Of a stretch of 40,125 nt of DNA, positions 9,025 to 17,267 are shown in pieces. The DNA lies in contig SVFM01000024.1 of assembly GCA_015056865.1 (NCBI GenBank), forward strand, positions 1-40,125, read 5' to 3'. The notes under the pieces are model-generated. The model made no database searches. It saw nothing but the letters and a program-made list of their open reading frames with translations, and was not told the DNA's origin. The translations under genes and the position numbers were made by a program. This DNA comes from Lachnospiraceae bacterium (GTDB lineage: Bacteria > Bacillota > Clostridia > Lachnospirales > Lachnospiraceae). Within the stretch, counting starts at the first letter, position 1. Every line of letters begins with the position of its first letter.

Positions 9025-9053
9025 TTGATAGAAATAATACAAATCCTTTTATA
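9025..9053 (+). promoter_or_regulatory. Predicted promoter, first tandem copy
   Basis: TTGATA (9025-9030), 17-base spacer, TTTATA (9048-9053). The same arrangement is found upstream of the second copy. It suggests that each copy has its own transcription start. Confidence 0.45.
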
Positions 9054-9077
9054 AGGTAGATATAACGGGAGGTTTTT

Positions 9078-10151
9078 ATGGGACAATCAATACATAAATT
9101 ACCAATAAACATTACTGACGTAGAATGTGTAACCGAATGCTGGACATATTATAGATTGATCATCCTAAAGACCTCACCTTACTACGGAGATTAGCTTGCA
9201 TCTCATTACAATTTATTTGTACAGGATGATTATCGTTTTTTATTTGGAGATGTAGAAATTTATTCACCAGAGTACTATGATGCTATTTTAAGCAGAAAGC
9301 AAATTAATCTATTTGCTTTAGAAAATGATAATTTGACAAATATCTTAAAAAGAGAACTGTTTAATGGGTATTATATTGATATAATGATTAAACCGATTCA
9401 AAATGTAGAATGGATTCAAGAAGTTCTTATTTATGGATATAGTGATTTTGATAAGGTTTTTTATGCAATGGAGTTTAAAAATCATGTATTCAAAAGGGTA
9501 GATTATAACTATGAATATATTGCGAGTATTCTGGAAGAAGTCAAATCTCATTTCTATGAAAACAGTCATAAGGGAATGAGTCTATCTTGTTGGTATCAAT
9601 ATCCGGTTACCCTGTTTAAAATAAATGATAATTACTGCAAGGATAATAGTGTATTTGCTGCATATCGCAAAATGATAAATGAATTACATGGGGGGACATG
9701 GGAACTAAATAGGATAAAGGCGCCGGGTAAAAATATGGTATATTCCCAAATACATAAGGGTCTCAGTTGCTTGGATGCATTAAATGATTTGTTACATAAG
9801 GTCTTAAATGGAGAGATAAACGATGAAAAAGATCATCGCGTAGTTCCTGCGTTAAAGAAACTCCACGAACACAGAAAGATTATGGTAATAACTATGAAAT
9901 ATGTATGGCAGAAATGGGAGAGAGCGTTCCCGGCCCGGGTGGTGGATTATATTTCTAGTTATAAAGAATGTTCTGACGTGGTCGGCAAGTGGCTAAACAT
10001 GTCTTTAAAATATGAGTTGACACGGAATACTGAACTTATTCGTTCGATCATATCAGAAATTCCTAAAGTGGCTGAGAAAGAATTTGAATGTTTGCTTGAG
10101 CTGGTCCATAACTGCATTGATTGGGATAAATTTAATGAAAATTACATGTGA
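9078..10151 (+). pseudogene. Tandem 357-codon gene, copy 1, amber-interrupted
   Basis: The ATG at 9078 has an ACGGGAGG ribosome site. The frame runs MGQSIHKLPINITDVECVTE and so on, but codon 39 (9192-9194) is TAG where copy 2 has TGG (Trp). The rest of the frame is intact to TGA 10149-10151 and matches copy 2 in length. A single G-to-A change therefore appears to have inactivated it recently. An in-frame ATG at 9333 could give a 272-residue C-terminal product, but it has no clear ribosome site. The protein family is not recognised. The motif WIQEVLIYGYSDFDKVF is the most family-like stretch. Readthrough, a sequencing error or real inactivation are all possible. Confidence 0.75.
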
Positions 10152-10362
10152 CGCACATATGACGGCACGTTGGCGAGACTGTGAAAGTTTGTCTACAGGT
10201 CCAAATTTTTACAGTCTCAAAGAAGTCAAGAGTCTGTATGAGCTTCTGGAAAAACGTAATGAACAAGGAAACAGCACTATTATTTGACATTTGAAAAGAT
10301 ACAAAAGGTAATATTAGCATGAGCTATTATGGATTGTAATCTCCCAATGAATAATATATAAT

Positions 10363-10391
10363 TTGACAAAAATAATACAAATCCTTTTATA
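10363..10391 (+). promoter_or_regulatory. Predicted promoter, second tandem copy
   Basis: TTGACA (10363-10368), 17-base spacer, TTTATA (10386-10391). The consensus -35 makes it stronger than the copy-1 version (TTGATA), in line with copy 2 being the intact gene. Confidence 0.5.
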
Positions 10392-10415
10392 AGGTAGATA
10401 TAACGGGAGAGACTT

Positions 10416-11489
10416 ATGGGACAATCAACACATAAATTACCAATAAATATTACTGATATAGAATGTGTAACTGAATGCTGGACATATTATAGGTTGATCA
10501 TCCTAAAGACCTCACCTTACTATGAAGATTGGCTTGCATCTCATTATAATCTATTTGCGACAGATAATCATCGATTTTTATTTGGATATGTAAGACTTTT
10601 TGCGCCAGAGTACTATGATGCTATTTTATTTAGAAAACAAATTTATTTATTTGAGTTAGAAGAATACAACGTCATAGATACATTAAAAAAAGAATTGTCA
10701 GATGGGAATTATCTAAACATGATGATTAGACCAATTAAAGACAAGGATTGGATTCATGAGGTTCTTATCTATGGCTTTAACGATATTGATAAAGTATTTC
10801 ACACAATAGGATATGAGAATCGATCATTTAAGAAGATAGATTATAGCTATGAACATATTTTGAGTACGTTGGAGAAAGTCAAAGCTCATTTTCGAAAAGA
10901 CAATCAAAAGGGAATGAATCTATCGGCTTGGCATCAATATCCGATTACTGCATTTCGAATTAATGATAATTACTGCTCAGATAATTGTGTGTTTGATGCC
11001 TATCGAAAATTGCTGGATGAATTACAAGGGGCTCCACTGGATCTAAATCAAATGAAGGCACCAGGCGAATATGAAGTATATACCAAAATACATAAGGGCC
11101 TCAGCTGTCTGGACGCATTAAGCGATCTGCTACATAAAGTCCTAAACGGAGAAATCGATGATGAAAAAGCCCACCTTGTTATCCCGGCATTAAAAAAACT
11201 CCACGAACACAGGCATATGATGGTCATAACCATGAAATATATCCAGAAGAAATGGCATAAGGCATTGTTTCCTCAGACGGCGGATCATATTTCAAGTTAT
11301 GAAAAATGTTATGAAACCGTCGGCAAGTGGCTAAATATGTCGCTGAAATATGAACTTATCGGGAAGACAGAGATGTTGCAATCCATCTTGTCAGAAATTC
11401 CCCAAGTGGCTGAAAAAGAATTTCATTGCTTGAATGAGCTGGTCCACAACTGTATTGATTGGGACAAATTTAATGAAAATTACATATGA
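10416..11489 (+). CDS. Unrecognised 357-residue protein, tandem copy 2 (intact)
   Basis: I do not recognise a named family with confidence. The N-terminal half contains LKKELSDGNYLNMMIRPI, then DWIHEVLIYGFNDIDKVF. This sheet-like 'H-x-LIYGYDD' pattern is loosely reminiscent of BtrH-type N-terminal domains (butirosin acyl-ACP:aminoglycoside acyltransferase) and papain-like folds. The C-terminal half is helical (KGLSCLDALSDLLHKVLNGE, VIPALKKLHEHRHMMVITMKYIQKKW) and is predicted cytoplasmic, with no signal or membrane segment. His and Cys residues conserved in both copies (WIHEV versus WIQEV excepted) include GLSCLDAL and LKKLHEHR. Its position beside a carrier protein and an adenylating ligase makes a transferase role tempting, but this is inference. 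The ATG start has ACGGGAG upstream. Confidence 0.6.
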   Translation: MGQSTHKLPINITDIECVTECWTYYRLIILKTSPYYEDWLASHYNLFATDNHRFLFGYVRLFAPEYYDAILFRKQIYLFELEEYNVIDTLKKELSDGNYLNMMIRPIKDKDWIHEVLIYGFNDIDKVFHTIGYENRSFKKIDYSYEHILSTLEKVKAHFRKDNQKGMNLSAWHQYPITAFRINDNYCSDNCVFDAYRKLLDELQGAPLDLNQMKAPGEYEVYTKIHKGLSCLDALSDLLHKVLNGEIDDEKAHLVIPALKKLHEHRHMMVITMKYIQKKWHKALFPQTADHISSYEKCYETVGKWLNMSLKYELIGKTEMLQSILSEIPQVAEKEFHCLNELVHNCIDWDKFNENYI

Positions 11490-11610
11490 CGGCACGCTGA
11501 CTCTGGTTAAACACCAACCAAACTTGGAATTATTCACAAACTGGTATAAAATTCGCGCAAAATTCATATTATAATATTTGCCATGAATTATTGTTCGAGG
11601 AAGAATACCT

Positions 11611-12291
11611 ATGTTACCGGGATATCAAGGGGTTTTGCAACGGTTAAAAGAAGAGCGGATTCGAAATGGCATGTCTCAAGCGGATCTGTGCCGTGAAATT
11701 GGTATGCTTCAAAGTCACTATTGCAAGGTAGAACAGGGGCGCAATTACTTTTCCTACGAACATCTAAAGAAGATCAATGCCACAAATATGGACTTGCACT
11801 TCATTTTTACAGGCAATCGAAGCCAGCTGGCGGATTTCCCACGGTTGCAGGAGGTGACCCGCAATGGAGATTGGACTTTTATCGGCCAGTTTTTCTATGT
11901 GCAGGTAGAGCATATTTGTAATCTTCAAATCACCCATGAGAAATACAGAGAGATCAACCGGCAGAATCAAGTCATGCGCTTTATTTTAAATAGCGGCAAG
12001 TCCAATCTTATGCGATTGACCCGGTATTATTATGAGTGGAGCCAGGAGACCATGGCAGAACGGTTGGACATAGACATAAAGAAATGTTCTGGCCTGGAGA
12101 CTGGGAAGATACATCCCAATAGTGAAATGGTATTTCTGTTCTATCAGCATTTCCGCATACCGCCCCAGATCATATTGGGGGATGACAGAGGCATTATTAG
12201 GGCCATCTGTGATATCATGGAAGAACTCACAGCAGAAGAACGTTCGAAGATCATACAGCTTCTGGCACTGGAGAAGGAGTTGTTTGGATAG
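11611..12291 (+). CDS. Transcriptional regulator with two HTH domains
   Basis: 226 residues with two Cro/C1-like helix-turn-helix units: one at about residues 8-60 (LKEERIRNGMSQADLCREIG ... SHYCKVEQG) and a second, more diverged, at about 132-190 (YYYEWSQETMAERLDID ... CSGLETGKIHPNSE). A C-terminal helix follows (ICDIMEELTAEERSKIIQLL). Two DNA-binding units in one chain could recognise a long or asymmetric operator without dimerising. The ATG start has GAGGAAG eight bases upstream. The LytTR response regulator starts 23 bases after the stop with the same GAGGAAG site, so the pair is an operon. The TATAAT near 11570 may be its -10 element, but no good -35 is seen. Confidence 0.75.
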   Translation: MLPGYQGVLQRLKEERIRNGMSQADLCREIGMLQSHYCKVEQGRNYFSYEHLKKINATNMDLHFIFTGNRSQLADFPRLQEVTRNGDWTFIGQFFYVQVEHICNLQITHEKYREINRQNQVMRFILNSGKSNLMRLTRYYYEWSQETMAERLDIDIKKCSGLETGKIHPNSEMVFLFYQHFRIPPQIILGDDRGIIRAICDIMEELTAEERSKIIQLLALEKELFG

Positions 12292-12314
12292 TATAGAGAC
12301 GAGGAAGAATTTGC

Positions 12315-13040
12315 GTGAAGAGAGTACTGATCCTGGAGGACAACCGCAGCACAAGTGAATTGTTAGCCTGCATGGTAAAGAAGGTTTCTGAGCAGACCAA
12401 AATATATACTACAGATAAACTGGAGACGGCATATGAGATTGCTTTGACCCATACCATAGATTTGTTTTTGATAGATATCATATTGGATACCAAAAGACCG
12501 GGAGATACTTCTGGTCTTATTTTTGTAGAAACCATCCGAAGGATTGAAAAGTATCACCTGACCCCGGTGGTGTTTGTTACTGCGCTGGAAGATCCCAAAT
12601 TATACAGCTATGAGAAACTGCATTGCTACGAATTCATCGAGAAGCCCTTTGAGGAAGCAAGAGTTTTGGAGACCATTCGAAAATGCTTAAGCGGATGTGA
12701 CAGAGAGAACCAGCAGCGCAATCTTTTCTTTCAGAAGGATAGGATCACCATTGCCATAGACTCCAAGGATGTGGTTTTTATCGAGAGTAAAATGCATACC
12801 TTGCATCTCCATACACTGGAGGAGGACATAGAAATCCCCTACACCACATTAAAAAAGGTCAAAGATCAGGTGGAGGCCTGCGGATTTGTCCAGTGCAGCC
12901 GCAACACCATTGTAAACATAGCTTTTATTAAAGACGTAGATTTGACCAACCGGTACATAGGCTTGAAAGGCTGTAAGGACAGTGTGGAAATCGGAGGCAC
13001 CTACAAACGGGAGGTAAAGAGTGCCCTGGGTATCATATGA
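12315..13040 (+). CDS. LytTR-family response regulator
   Basis: 241 residues. The receiver domain (1-120) has the acidic pocket LEDN (8-10) and the phospho-acceptor Asp54 in LFLIDIIL, with the conserved Lys in FIEKPF. The C-terminal LytTR domain (about 135-238) has VVFIESKMHTLHLHT and GFVQCSRNTIVNIAFIKDV, typical of AgrA/ComE-type DNA binding. It should be phosphorylated by a sensor kinase, but no kinase gene lies nearby, so the partner is elsewhere or absent. GTG start with GAGGAAG seven bases upstream. It is in operon with the double-HTH gene, and together with the two following XRE genes it forms a regulator-only block. LytTR regulators often control peptide production or quorum sensing. 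The adjacent exporter and biosynthetic locus is a candidate target, unproven. Confidence 0.9.
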   Translation: MKRVLILEDNRSTSELLACMVKKVSEQTKIYTTDKLETAYEIALTHTIDLFLIDIILDTKRPGDTSGLIFVETIRRIEKYHLTPVVFVTALEDPKLYSYEKLHCYEFIEKPFEEARVLETIRKCLSGCDRENQQRNLFFQKDRITIAIDSKDVVFIESKMHTLHLHTLEEDIEIPYTTLKKVKDQVEACGFVQCSRNTIVNIAFIKDVDLTNRYIGLKGCKDSVEIGGTYKREVKSALGII

Positions 13041-13204
13041 TTCAGTTTCCAATATGCACCATTGAGTGAAAAATTGCGCGTCAGGTTGCACTTTTCCCTA
13101 TAATGTTCCTAAAAGGGCACAAATAGTAATAGTCACAAGAACTATTGCAGGTTATACAGAATTGTCGAAAAATGTACAATTTTGTAAAAGGGGGTGCAGA
13201 TAAG

Positions 13205-13525
13205 TTGGACAGCAAGGTTGGGGAACGGATCAGGGAACTAAGGGAGATACAATGCTATACAAGGGAAGTATTTGCAGAGAAGGTGAACATATCTGCGAAA
13301 TTTCTTTATGAGGTGGAAGTGGGCAAAAAGGGCTTTTCTGCGGAAACCTTGTCCAGGATAGCAAAGGCACTTTCAGTCAGCTGTGACTACATCATGACCG
13401 GAGAGGATCCTAATAAAAAGGGCAATGAAAAAATCATATGCGTCCTGGAGATGATAGAGCCCAAGCAAAAAAGTAAGATCAAAGAAATATTGGACATTCT
13501 GGCACGGATGTGTGATATCGTGTGA
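13205..13525 (+). CDS. XRE-family regulator
   Basis: 106 residues from a TTG start at 13205, chosen because AAAGGGGGTG lies directly upstream. A longer reading from ATG 13145 lacks a ribosome site. The N-terminal 65 residues form a Cro/C1 HTH (VGERIRELREIQCYTREVFAEKVNIS, then FLYEVEVGKKGFSAETLSRIAKAL). The C-terminal helix (VLEMIEPKQKSKIKEILDILARM) may dimerise and resembles the tail of the next XRE protein and of the double-HTH protein, so these regulators are probably paralogous. TATAAT-like sequence near 13100 could be its -10. Confidence 0.82.
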   Translation: MDSKVGERIRELREIQCYTREVFAEKVNISAKFLYEVEVGKKGFSAETLSRIAKALSVSCDYIMTGEDPNKKGNEKIICVLEMIEPKQKSKIKEILDILARMCDIV

Positions 13526-13560
13526 TCTGTAGAGATTTTGAACAAATTTTATAATATATA

Positions 13561-13588
13561 TTGCATAGATCATAAAATCAACTATGAT
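13561..13588 (+). promoter_or_regulatory. Predicted promoter of the second XRE gene
   Basis: TTGCAT (13561-13566), 16-base spacer, TATGAT (13583-13588). It places the transcription start about 45 bases before the ATG at 13639. Confidence 0.4.
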
Positions 13589-13638
13589 TATCTCAGGAGC
13601 CTTAGATTCCATCAATAAAATACAAAGGAGAAACGCTC

Positions 13639-13983
13639 ATGAGAAACAGAAAGGAAAGGAACATTCAGATAGGGGACAGACTGCGCCAGATCAGAAGGGG
13701 GATCAGCTGTACCGGGGAACAGTTTGCAGAGGCACTGGACGTGGGACCGGAACATTACCGAAAGCTGGAGGGCGGTACCTGTGGCCTTACCCTCAAAAAT
13801 ATCTTAAAGCTGTACGAAATCTATGGGATTGATCCCACCTATCTGCTGACAGGCAACCACCCCAAGGTGGATGTGGAGGCCTATCTGATAAATTGCAGCC
13901 TGGAAGAGAAAAGCGAAATATTCGAGAAGGTGTTTGCATTTATCAGTGGAGCGGTGAAGAGGAATATAGACAGGGGATGGTGA
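13639..13983 (+). CDS. XRE-family regulator
   Basis: 114 residues with an N-terminal HTH (IGDRLRQIRRGISCTGEQFAEALD ... EHYRKLEGGTCGLTLKNILKLYEIYGIDPTYLLTG) and a short helical tail (SLEEKSEIFEKVFAFISGAVKR). Same domain plan as the preceding XRE protein. The ATG has AAAGGAG nine bases upstream and its own predicted promoter. It ends the block of four regulators. A 165-base gap without features other than the ATPase operator follows. Confidence 0.82.
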   Translation: MRNRKERNIQIGDRLRQIRRGISCTGEQFAEALDVGPEHYRKLEGGTCGLTLKNILKLYEIYGIDPTYLLTGNHPKVDVEAYLINCSLEEKSEIFEKVFAFISGAVKRNIDRGW

Positions 13984-14073
13984 GGAGGTTTTCGAAGTGA
14001 TATCTTTTGGTATATGTCGGTGTCGCCCGGATTATTAGGGTAGATTTTCTCTCCCTCAATTTAATAACTAAAA

Positions 14074-14118
14074 TTCTATTTCCCAAAATTGAAAATATAT
14101 TGATTTTGGGAAATAGAA
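14074..14118. promoter_or_regulatory. Perfect 16-bp inverted repeat overlapping the ATPase promoter
   Basis: TTCTATTTCCCAAAAT (14074-14089) and its exact reverse complement (14103-14118) are separated by 13 bases. The right arm overlaps a predicted promoter: TTGATT at 14100-14105, 17-base spacer, TATAAT at 14123-14128. It therefore sits where a repressor would block transcription. A degenerate single arm, TTCTATTTCTCAAAAC, lies just after the gene at 15345-15360. Confidence 0.75.
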
Positions 14119-14148
14119 ACATTATAATGAAAGCGAGGTGATGAGAAG

Positions 14149-15342
14149 ATGAAACTGATTGAAAGAAATGTATATCTCGACAAGATGATAAGCGTCATTG
14201 GAACACCGGACATCAAAGTAATTACCGGTGTCAGACGAAGCGGTAAATCCAAGCTGTTGGAAGCCTTTAAGGATTATGTGGAAGAAACTTATGCGGATGC
14301 AAATGTCATTCACATTAACTATAATCTGACTAAGTTTGAGGACTTTAAGGATTATCATGTACTGAATGATCATATTGAAAATTTCTATAAAAAAGGCGTT
14401 GAAAACTTTGTACTGATTGATGAGGTGCAAATGTGTCCGAACTTCGAGCTTGCAATCAATAATATTCATGCTCTGGAGAAGTTCGACATCTATATCACAG
14501 GTTCCAATGCATTTCTGCTTAGTTCTGATTTGGCTACATTGTTCACCGGCAGAACCTTTGAAATTAAGGTGTTTCCTTTCTCTTTCAAAGAGTTTTTGAA
14601 ATATTATGGACTGAATGACAATTATTCTGCCTTTGACCGTTACTTAAAAGAGGGCGGCATGGCAGGCTCCTATCTGTATAAGGATCAGGAAGCAAAATAT
14701 GATTATGTGGCAGATGTATTTGACACATTGATTGTACGTGACATCAAGCAGAAGTACAAAATACGCAATCAGATTCTGATGAACCGTATTGTGGACTTCC
14801 TTATGGATAATGTATCGAACCTGACTTCTGCGAGAAATATTGCTGACTCTCTGACGAACCAGAAAGATAAAATCAACCATAAGACAGTTGGTAATTATAT
14901 CGAGTATCTTTGCAATGCTTTTGCATTTTATAAGATGCGCCGCTACGACATTCAGGGAAAGAAATACCTTTCTTCCAGCGACAAATATTACCTCAGTGAC
15001 CATACTTTTCGCTATGCAAAGTTGGGAACCAAAAATATGAACCGGGGTCGTACCATTGAAAATATCGTAGCTGTAGAACTGCTTCGCAGAGGATACGAAG
15101 TGTATGTTGGAGTGTTGTATAAGAAAGAAATTGACTTTGTTGCCCTGAAGCGCAACGAAAAGATTTACATTCAAGTATCCGATGACATCAGCGAAGAAAA
15201 GACTTTCGAGCGAGAAGTTGGTCCGTTGCTGCAAATTAAAGATGCGTATCCGAAGATGCTGATTGCCAGAACCAGATGTGAGGAATACCAGTACGAGGGA
15301 ATCCGTGTTGTAGATGTGGCAGATTGGCTTGCGGCAGATTGA
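14149..15342 (+). CDS. AAA-family ATPase with DUF4143 nuclease-like C-terminus
   Basis: 397 residues. N-terminal AAA_14-type ATPase: Walker A GVRRSGKS (about 27-34), Walker B NFVLIDEVQ, and a sensor segment YITGSNAFLLSS followed by LFTGRT. The C-terminal DUF4143 region contains RGRTIENIVAVELLRRGYEVYVG and IDFVALKRNEKIYIQVS. This has the E...D...Q-x-K/S layout of PD-(D/E)XK-like folds, here with Asp in EIDFVA and IQVS in place of the usual Q-x-K. The family is widespread in gut Firmicutes and archaea. Its role is unknown, although links to DNA transactions or mobile elements are suspected. The ATG has GAGGTGATGAGAAG upstream. It appears to be a single-gene unit controlled by the inverted repeat. 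Confidence 0.85.
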   Translation: MKLIERNVYLDKMISVIGTPDIKVITGVRRSGKSKLLEAFKDYVEETYADANVIHINYNLTKFEDFKDYHVLNDHIENFYKKGVENFVLIDEVQMCPNFELAINNIHALEKFDIYITGSNAFLLSSDLATLFTGRTFEIKVFPFSFKEFLKYYGLNDNYSAFDRYLKEGGMAGSYLYKDQEAKYDYVADVFDTLIVRDIKQKYKIRNQILMNRIVDFLMDNVSNLTSARNIADSLTNQKDKINHKTVGNYIEYLCNAFAFYKMRRYDIQGKKYLSSSDKYYLSDHTFRYAKLGTKNMNRGRTIENIVAVELLRRGYEVYVGVLYKKEIDFVALKRNEKIYIQVSDDISEEKTFEREVGPLLQIKDAYPKMLIARTRCEEYQYEGIRVVDVADWLAAD

Positions 15343-15344
15343 TG

Positions 15345-15372
15345 TTCTATTTCTCAAAACCGAGAAAATATT
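15345..15372. repeat. Degenerate copy of the ATPase operator arm
   Basis: TTCTATTTCTCAAAAC (15345-15360) matches the upstream arm TTCTATTTCCCAAAAT at 14 of 16 positions and starts immediately after the ATPase stop. TTTCTC/GAGAAA within it can form a 6-bp stem with an AAAACC loop. The ATPase gene is therefore bracketed by related sequence. Confidence 0.5.
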
Positions 15373-15475
15373 AATCCCCTTACCTGCTACCTTTCAACTC
15401 CTCCTGCCTCTTTGTTCTACAGCAGCCTCACCTCAACATATACTTAAGCAAGAACAACCCTGCAAAGCATGTCAT

Positions 15476-17251
15476 ATGGAAAATCAAAAATTAGAAAATT
15501 TGTTGAATCTGGCTATCGAAACGCCGGAGGCAGACAGGGAAAAAACAGAAAATCTGAACGTGGGTTTTCAGGAGGAGAGCAGGTCCTGGGAGCTGATCGT
15601 AAAATATAACGGCAGTCTGGACACCCTGCAGTCACTTGGTGTAGGGGTGGAGGAGTTGATTGCAGGTTATGCCATTCTTACAGTGCCGGAGGCGTTGGTG
15701 GAGGATGTGGGACAGCGGCCGGAAATAGAGTTTGTGGAAAAGCCCAAGAGGCTTTTTTTTGCGGTGGAAAATGGGAAACGGGCTTCCTGTGTGCTGCCCG
15801 TAACTCAGAGGTCACCTTTCCTAACCGGCCGGGGAACGCTGGTGGCGGTAATTGATTCCGGAATTGACTATTATAGTCAATTGTTTAGAAGACAGGACGG
15901 AACTACACGTATTTTATATCTTTGGGACCAATCTCTGAGAGGAGACGGGGAGGAGGCGGTGCCCCCTGCCGGATTTCAGATCGGTGTGGAATTTTCAGCC
16001 CAGAAGATCAATCAGGCCTTGGAGACAGGCAGTAGGAGCGGCGCATATGAGGTGGTGCCCAGTGTGGATGTGTCAGGGCATGGGACAGCTGTGGCAGGCA
16101 TTGCGGCCGGAAATGGGGTGTCTCAGGGAATTGTCTATGAGGGCATGGCGCCGGAGGCGGAGCTTTTAGTGGTAAAGCTGGGGATGCCGGGGGAGACTTC
16201 TTTTCCCAGGACCACAGAGTTGATGAGGGGACTGGTTTATGTAGTGCGAAAGGCCCAGCAGCTGGGCAGACCCGTGGCCATCAATTTAAGCTTTGGAAAT
16301 ACCTATGGTGCCCACAATGGCAGTTCTCTTCTGGAACGTTTTTTGGAAAATGTTTCAGAGATCGGCCGCAACGTGATCTGTGTAGGTGCCGGCAATGAAG
16401 GTGCCGGCCGGGGACATGTACAGGGAAGATTGGGCCAGGGGCCCACTAGGGTGGAGCTGGAAGTGGGTAATTATGAAAGCATTTTAAATGTGCAGCTATG
16501 GAAGAATTATGTGGATGAGTATCGTATCTGGCTGCAGGCGCCGGACGGACAGCAGATTCAGGTCCCCACTTTATCTCAAAGTGCCGGAAAAAGTGTGGTT
16601 ACACTGGCCGATACTCGGATATTGATTTATCTGGGAGAGCCGGCGCCCTATGCAGTGGAGCAGGAGATTTATTTTGACTTTATTCCCGATGGACTCTATA
16701 TCACACCGGGCATATGGACCTTTACCTTGGAGGCCGTGAATGATGTGACCGGGCAATATTATTTTTATTTACCCAGCGAAGCGGCTCGCAGCGGGAATAC
16801 CGGTTTTTTCCGGGCGACTCCGGAAATTACCTTGACCATTCCCTCCACTGCGTCCAGAGTCATCACGGTGGGAGCCTATGACACCGTCTATGATGCGTAT
16901 GCAGATTTTTCCGGCAGAGGGTATGTTTATGAATATCGCACGGTGGGACTGGTGCTGCCCGGCGGAGTCAAGCCGGATCTGGTGGCGCCGGGGGTGGATA
17001 TTATGGTGCCGGATACCACAGGTGGTTTTACCACTGCATCCGGGACTTCCTTTGCCACACCCTTTGTGACTGGGGCGGCGGCTATGCTGATGGAGTGGGG
17101 AATTGTGCAGGGAAATGATGCCTTTTTGTATGGGGAGAAAGTAAAAGCTTATCTGAGAAAGGGAGCAAGGCCTCTGCGTGGGGAGACCGAATATCCCAAC
17201 AATAAAGTGGGCTGGGGAGCTCTGTGCGTAGCCGAAAGTTTGCCGGAGTAG
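15476..17251 (+). CDS. S8 (subtilisin-like) serine protease
   Basis: 591 residues from ATG 15476. The start gives MENQKLENLLNLAIETPEADR, the usual opening of this clostridial S8 group. An upstream ATG at 15314 lies inside the ATPase gene and is unlikely, and no strong ribosome site is seen at either. The catalytic triad is present: Asp127 in AVIDSGID, His202 in VSGHGTAVAGIAAG and Ser525 in ASGTSFATPFVTGAAA, with the oxyanion Asn307 in GAGNEG. A beta-rich insert of about 150 residues (about 320-470) sits between the His and Ser blocks, as in CspB/CspC-like and related clostridial subtilases. No signal peptide or pro-domain signal is visible, so it may be cytoplasmic, spore-associated or exported by a non-classical route. 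It converges on the regulator gene, with 16 bases between stops. Confidence 0.9.
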   Translation: MENQKLENLLNLAIETPEADREKTENLNVGFQEESRSWELIVKYNGSLDTLQSLGVGVEELIAGYAILTVPEALVEDVGQRPEIEFVEKPKRLFFAVENGKRASCVLPVTQRSPFLTGRGTLVAVIDSGIDYYSQLFRRQDGTTRILYLWDQSLRGDGEEAVPPAGFQIGVEFSAQKINQALETGSRSGAYEVVPSVDVSGHGTAVAGIAAGNGVSQGIVYEGMAPEAELLVVKLGMPGETSFPRTTELMRGLVYVVRKAQQLGRPVAINLSFGNTYGAHNGSSLLERFLENVSEIGRNVICVGAGNEGAGRGHVQGRLGQGPTRVELEVGNYESILNVQLWKNYVDEYRIWLQAPDGQQIQVPTLSQSAGKSVVTLADTRILIYLGEPAPYAVEQEIYFDFIPDGLYITPGIWTFTLEAVNDVTGQYYFYLPSEAARSGNTGFFRATPEITLTIPSTASRVITVGAYDTVYDAYADFSGRGYVYEYRTVGLVLPGGVKPDLVAPGVDIMVPDTTGGFTTASGTSFATPFVTGAAAMLMEWGIVQGNDAFLYGEKVKAYLRKGARPLRGETEYPNNKVGWGALCVAESLPE

Positions 17252-17267
17252 AATTGGAAAGTGACTT

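Larger units (their letters stand above)
8960..11489 (+). repeat. Tandem gene duplication, period 1338 bp
   Basis: Two copies of a promoter-plus-gene unit lie head to tail. The promoter-to-ATG segment 9014-9080 recurs at exactly +1338 (10352-10418) with only a few changes, and both genes span 1074 bases. The proteins look about 60-65 percent identical by eye, so the duplication is old while the promoter stayed conserved. The 264 bases between the copies hold no gene, only a relic-like 42-codon frame (10158-10286) without a ribosome site. Confidence 0.85.

Noticed and set aside
10158..10286. 42-codon frame between the tandem genes.
   Set aside because: No ribosome site, no recognisable motif, and it overlaps the region duplicated from the end of the gene. 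It is probably a relic.
15314..15475. N-terminal extension of the S8 protease (possible signal-like PLPATFQLLLPLC).
   Set aside because: It overlaps the ATPase 3' end in another frame, has no ribosome site, and family members start near MENQKLENLLNLA. The hydrophobic look is probably chance.
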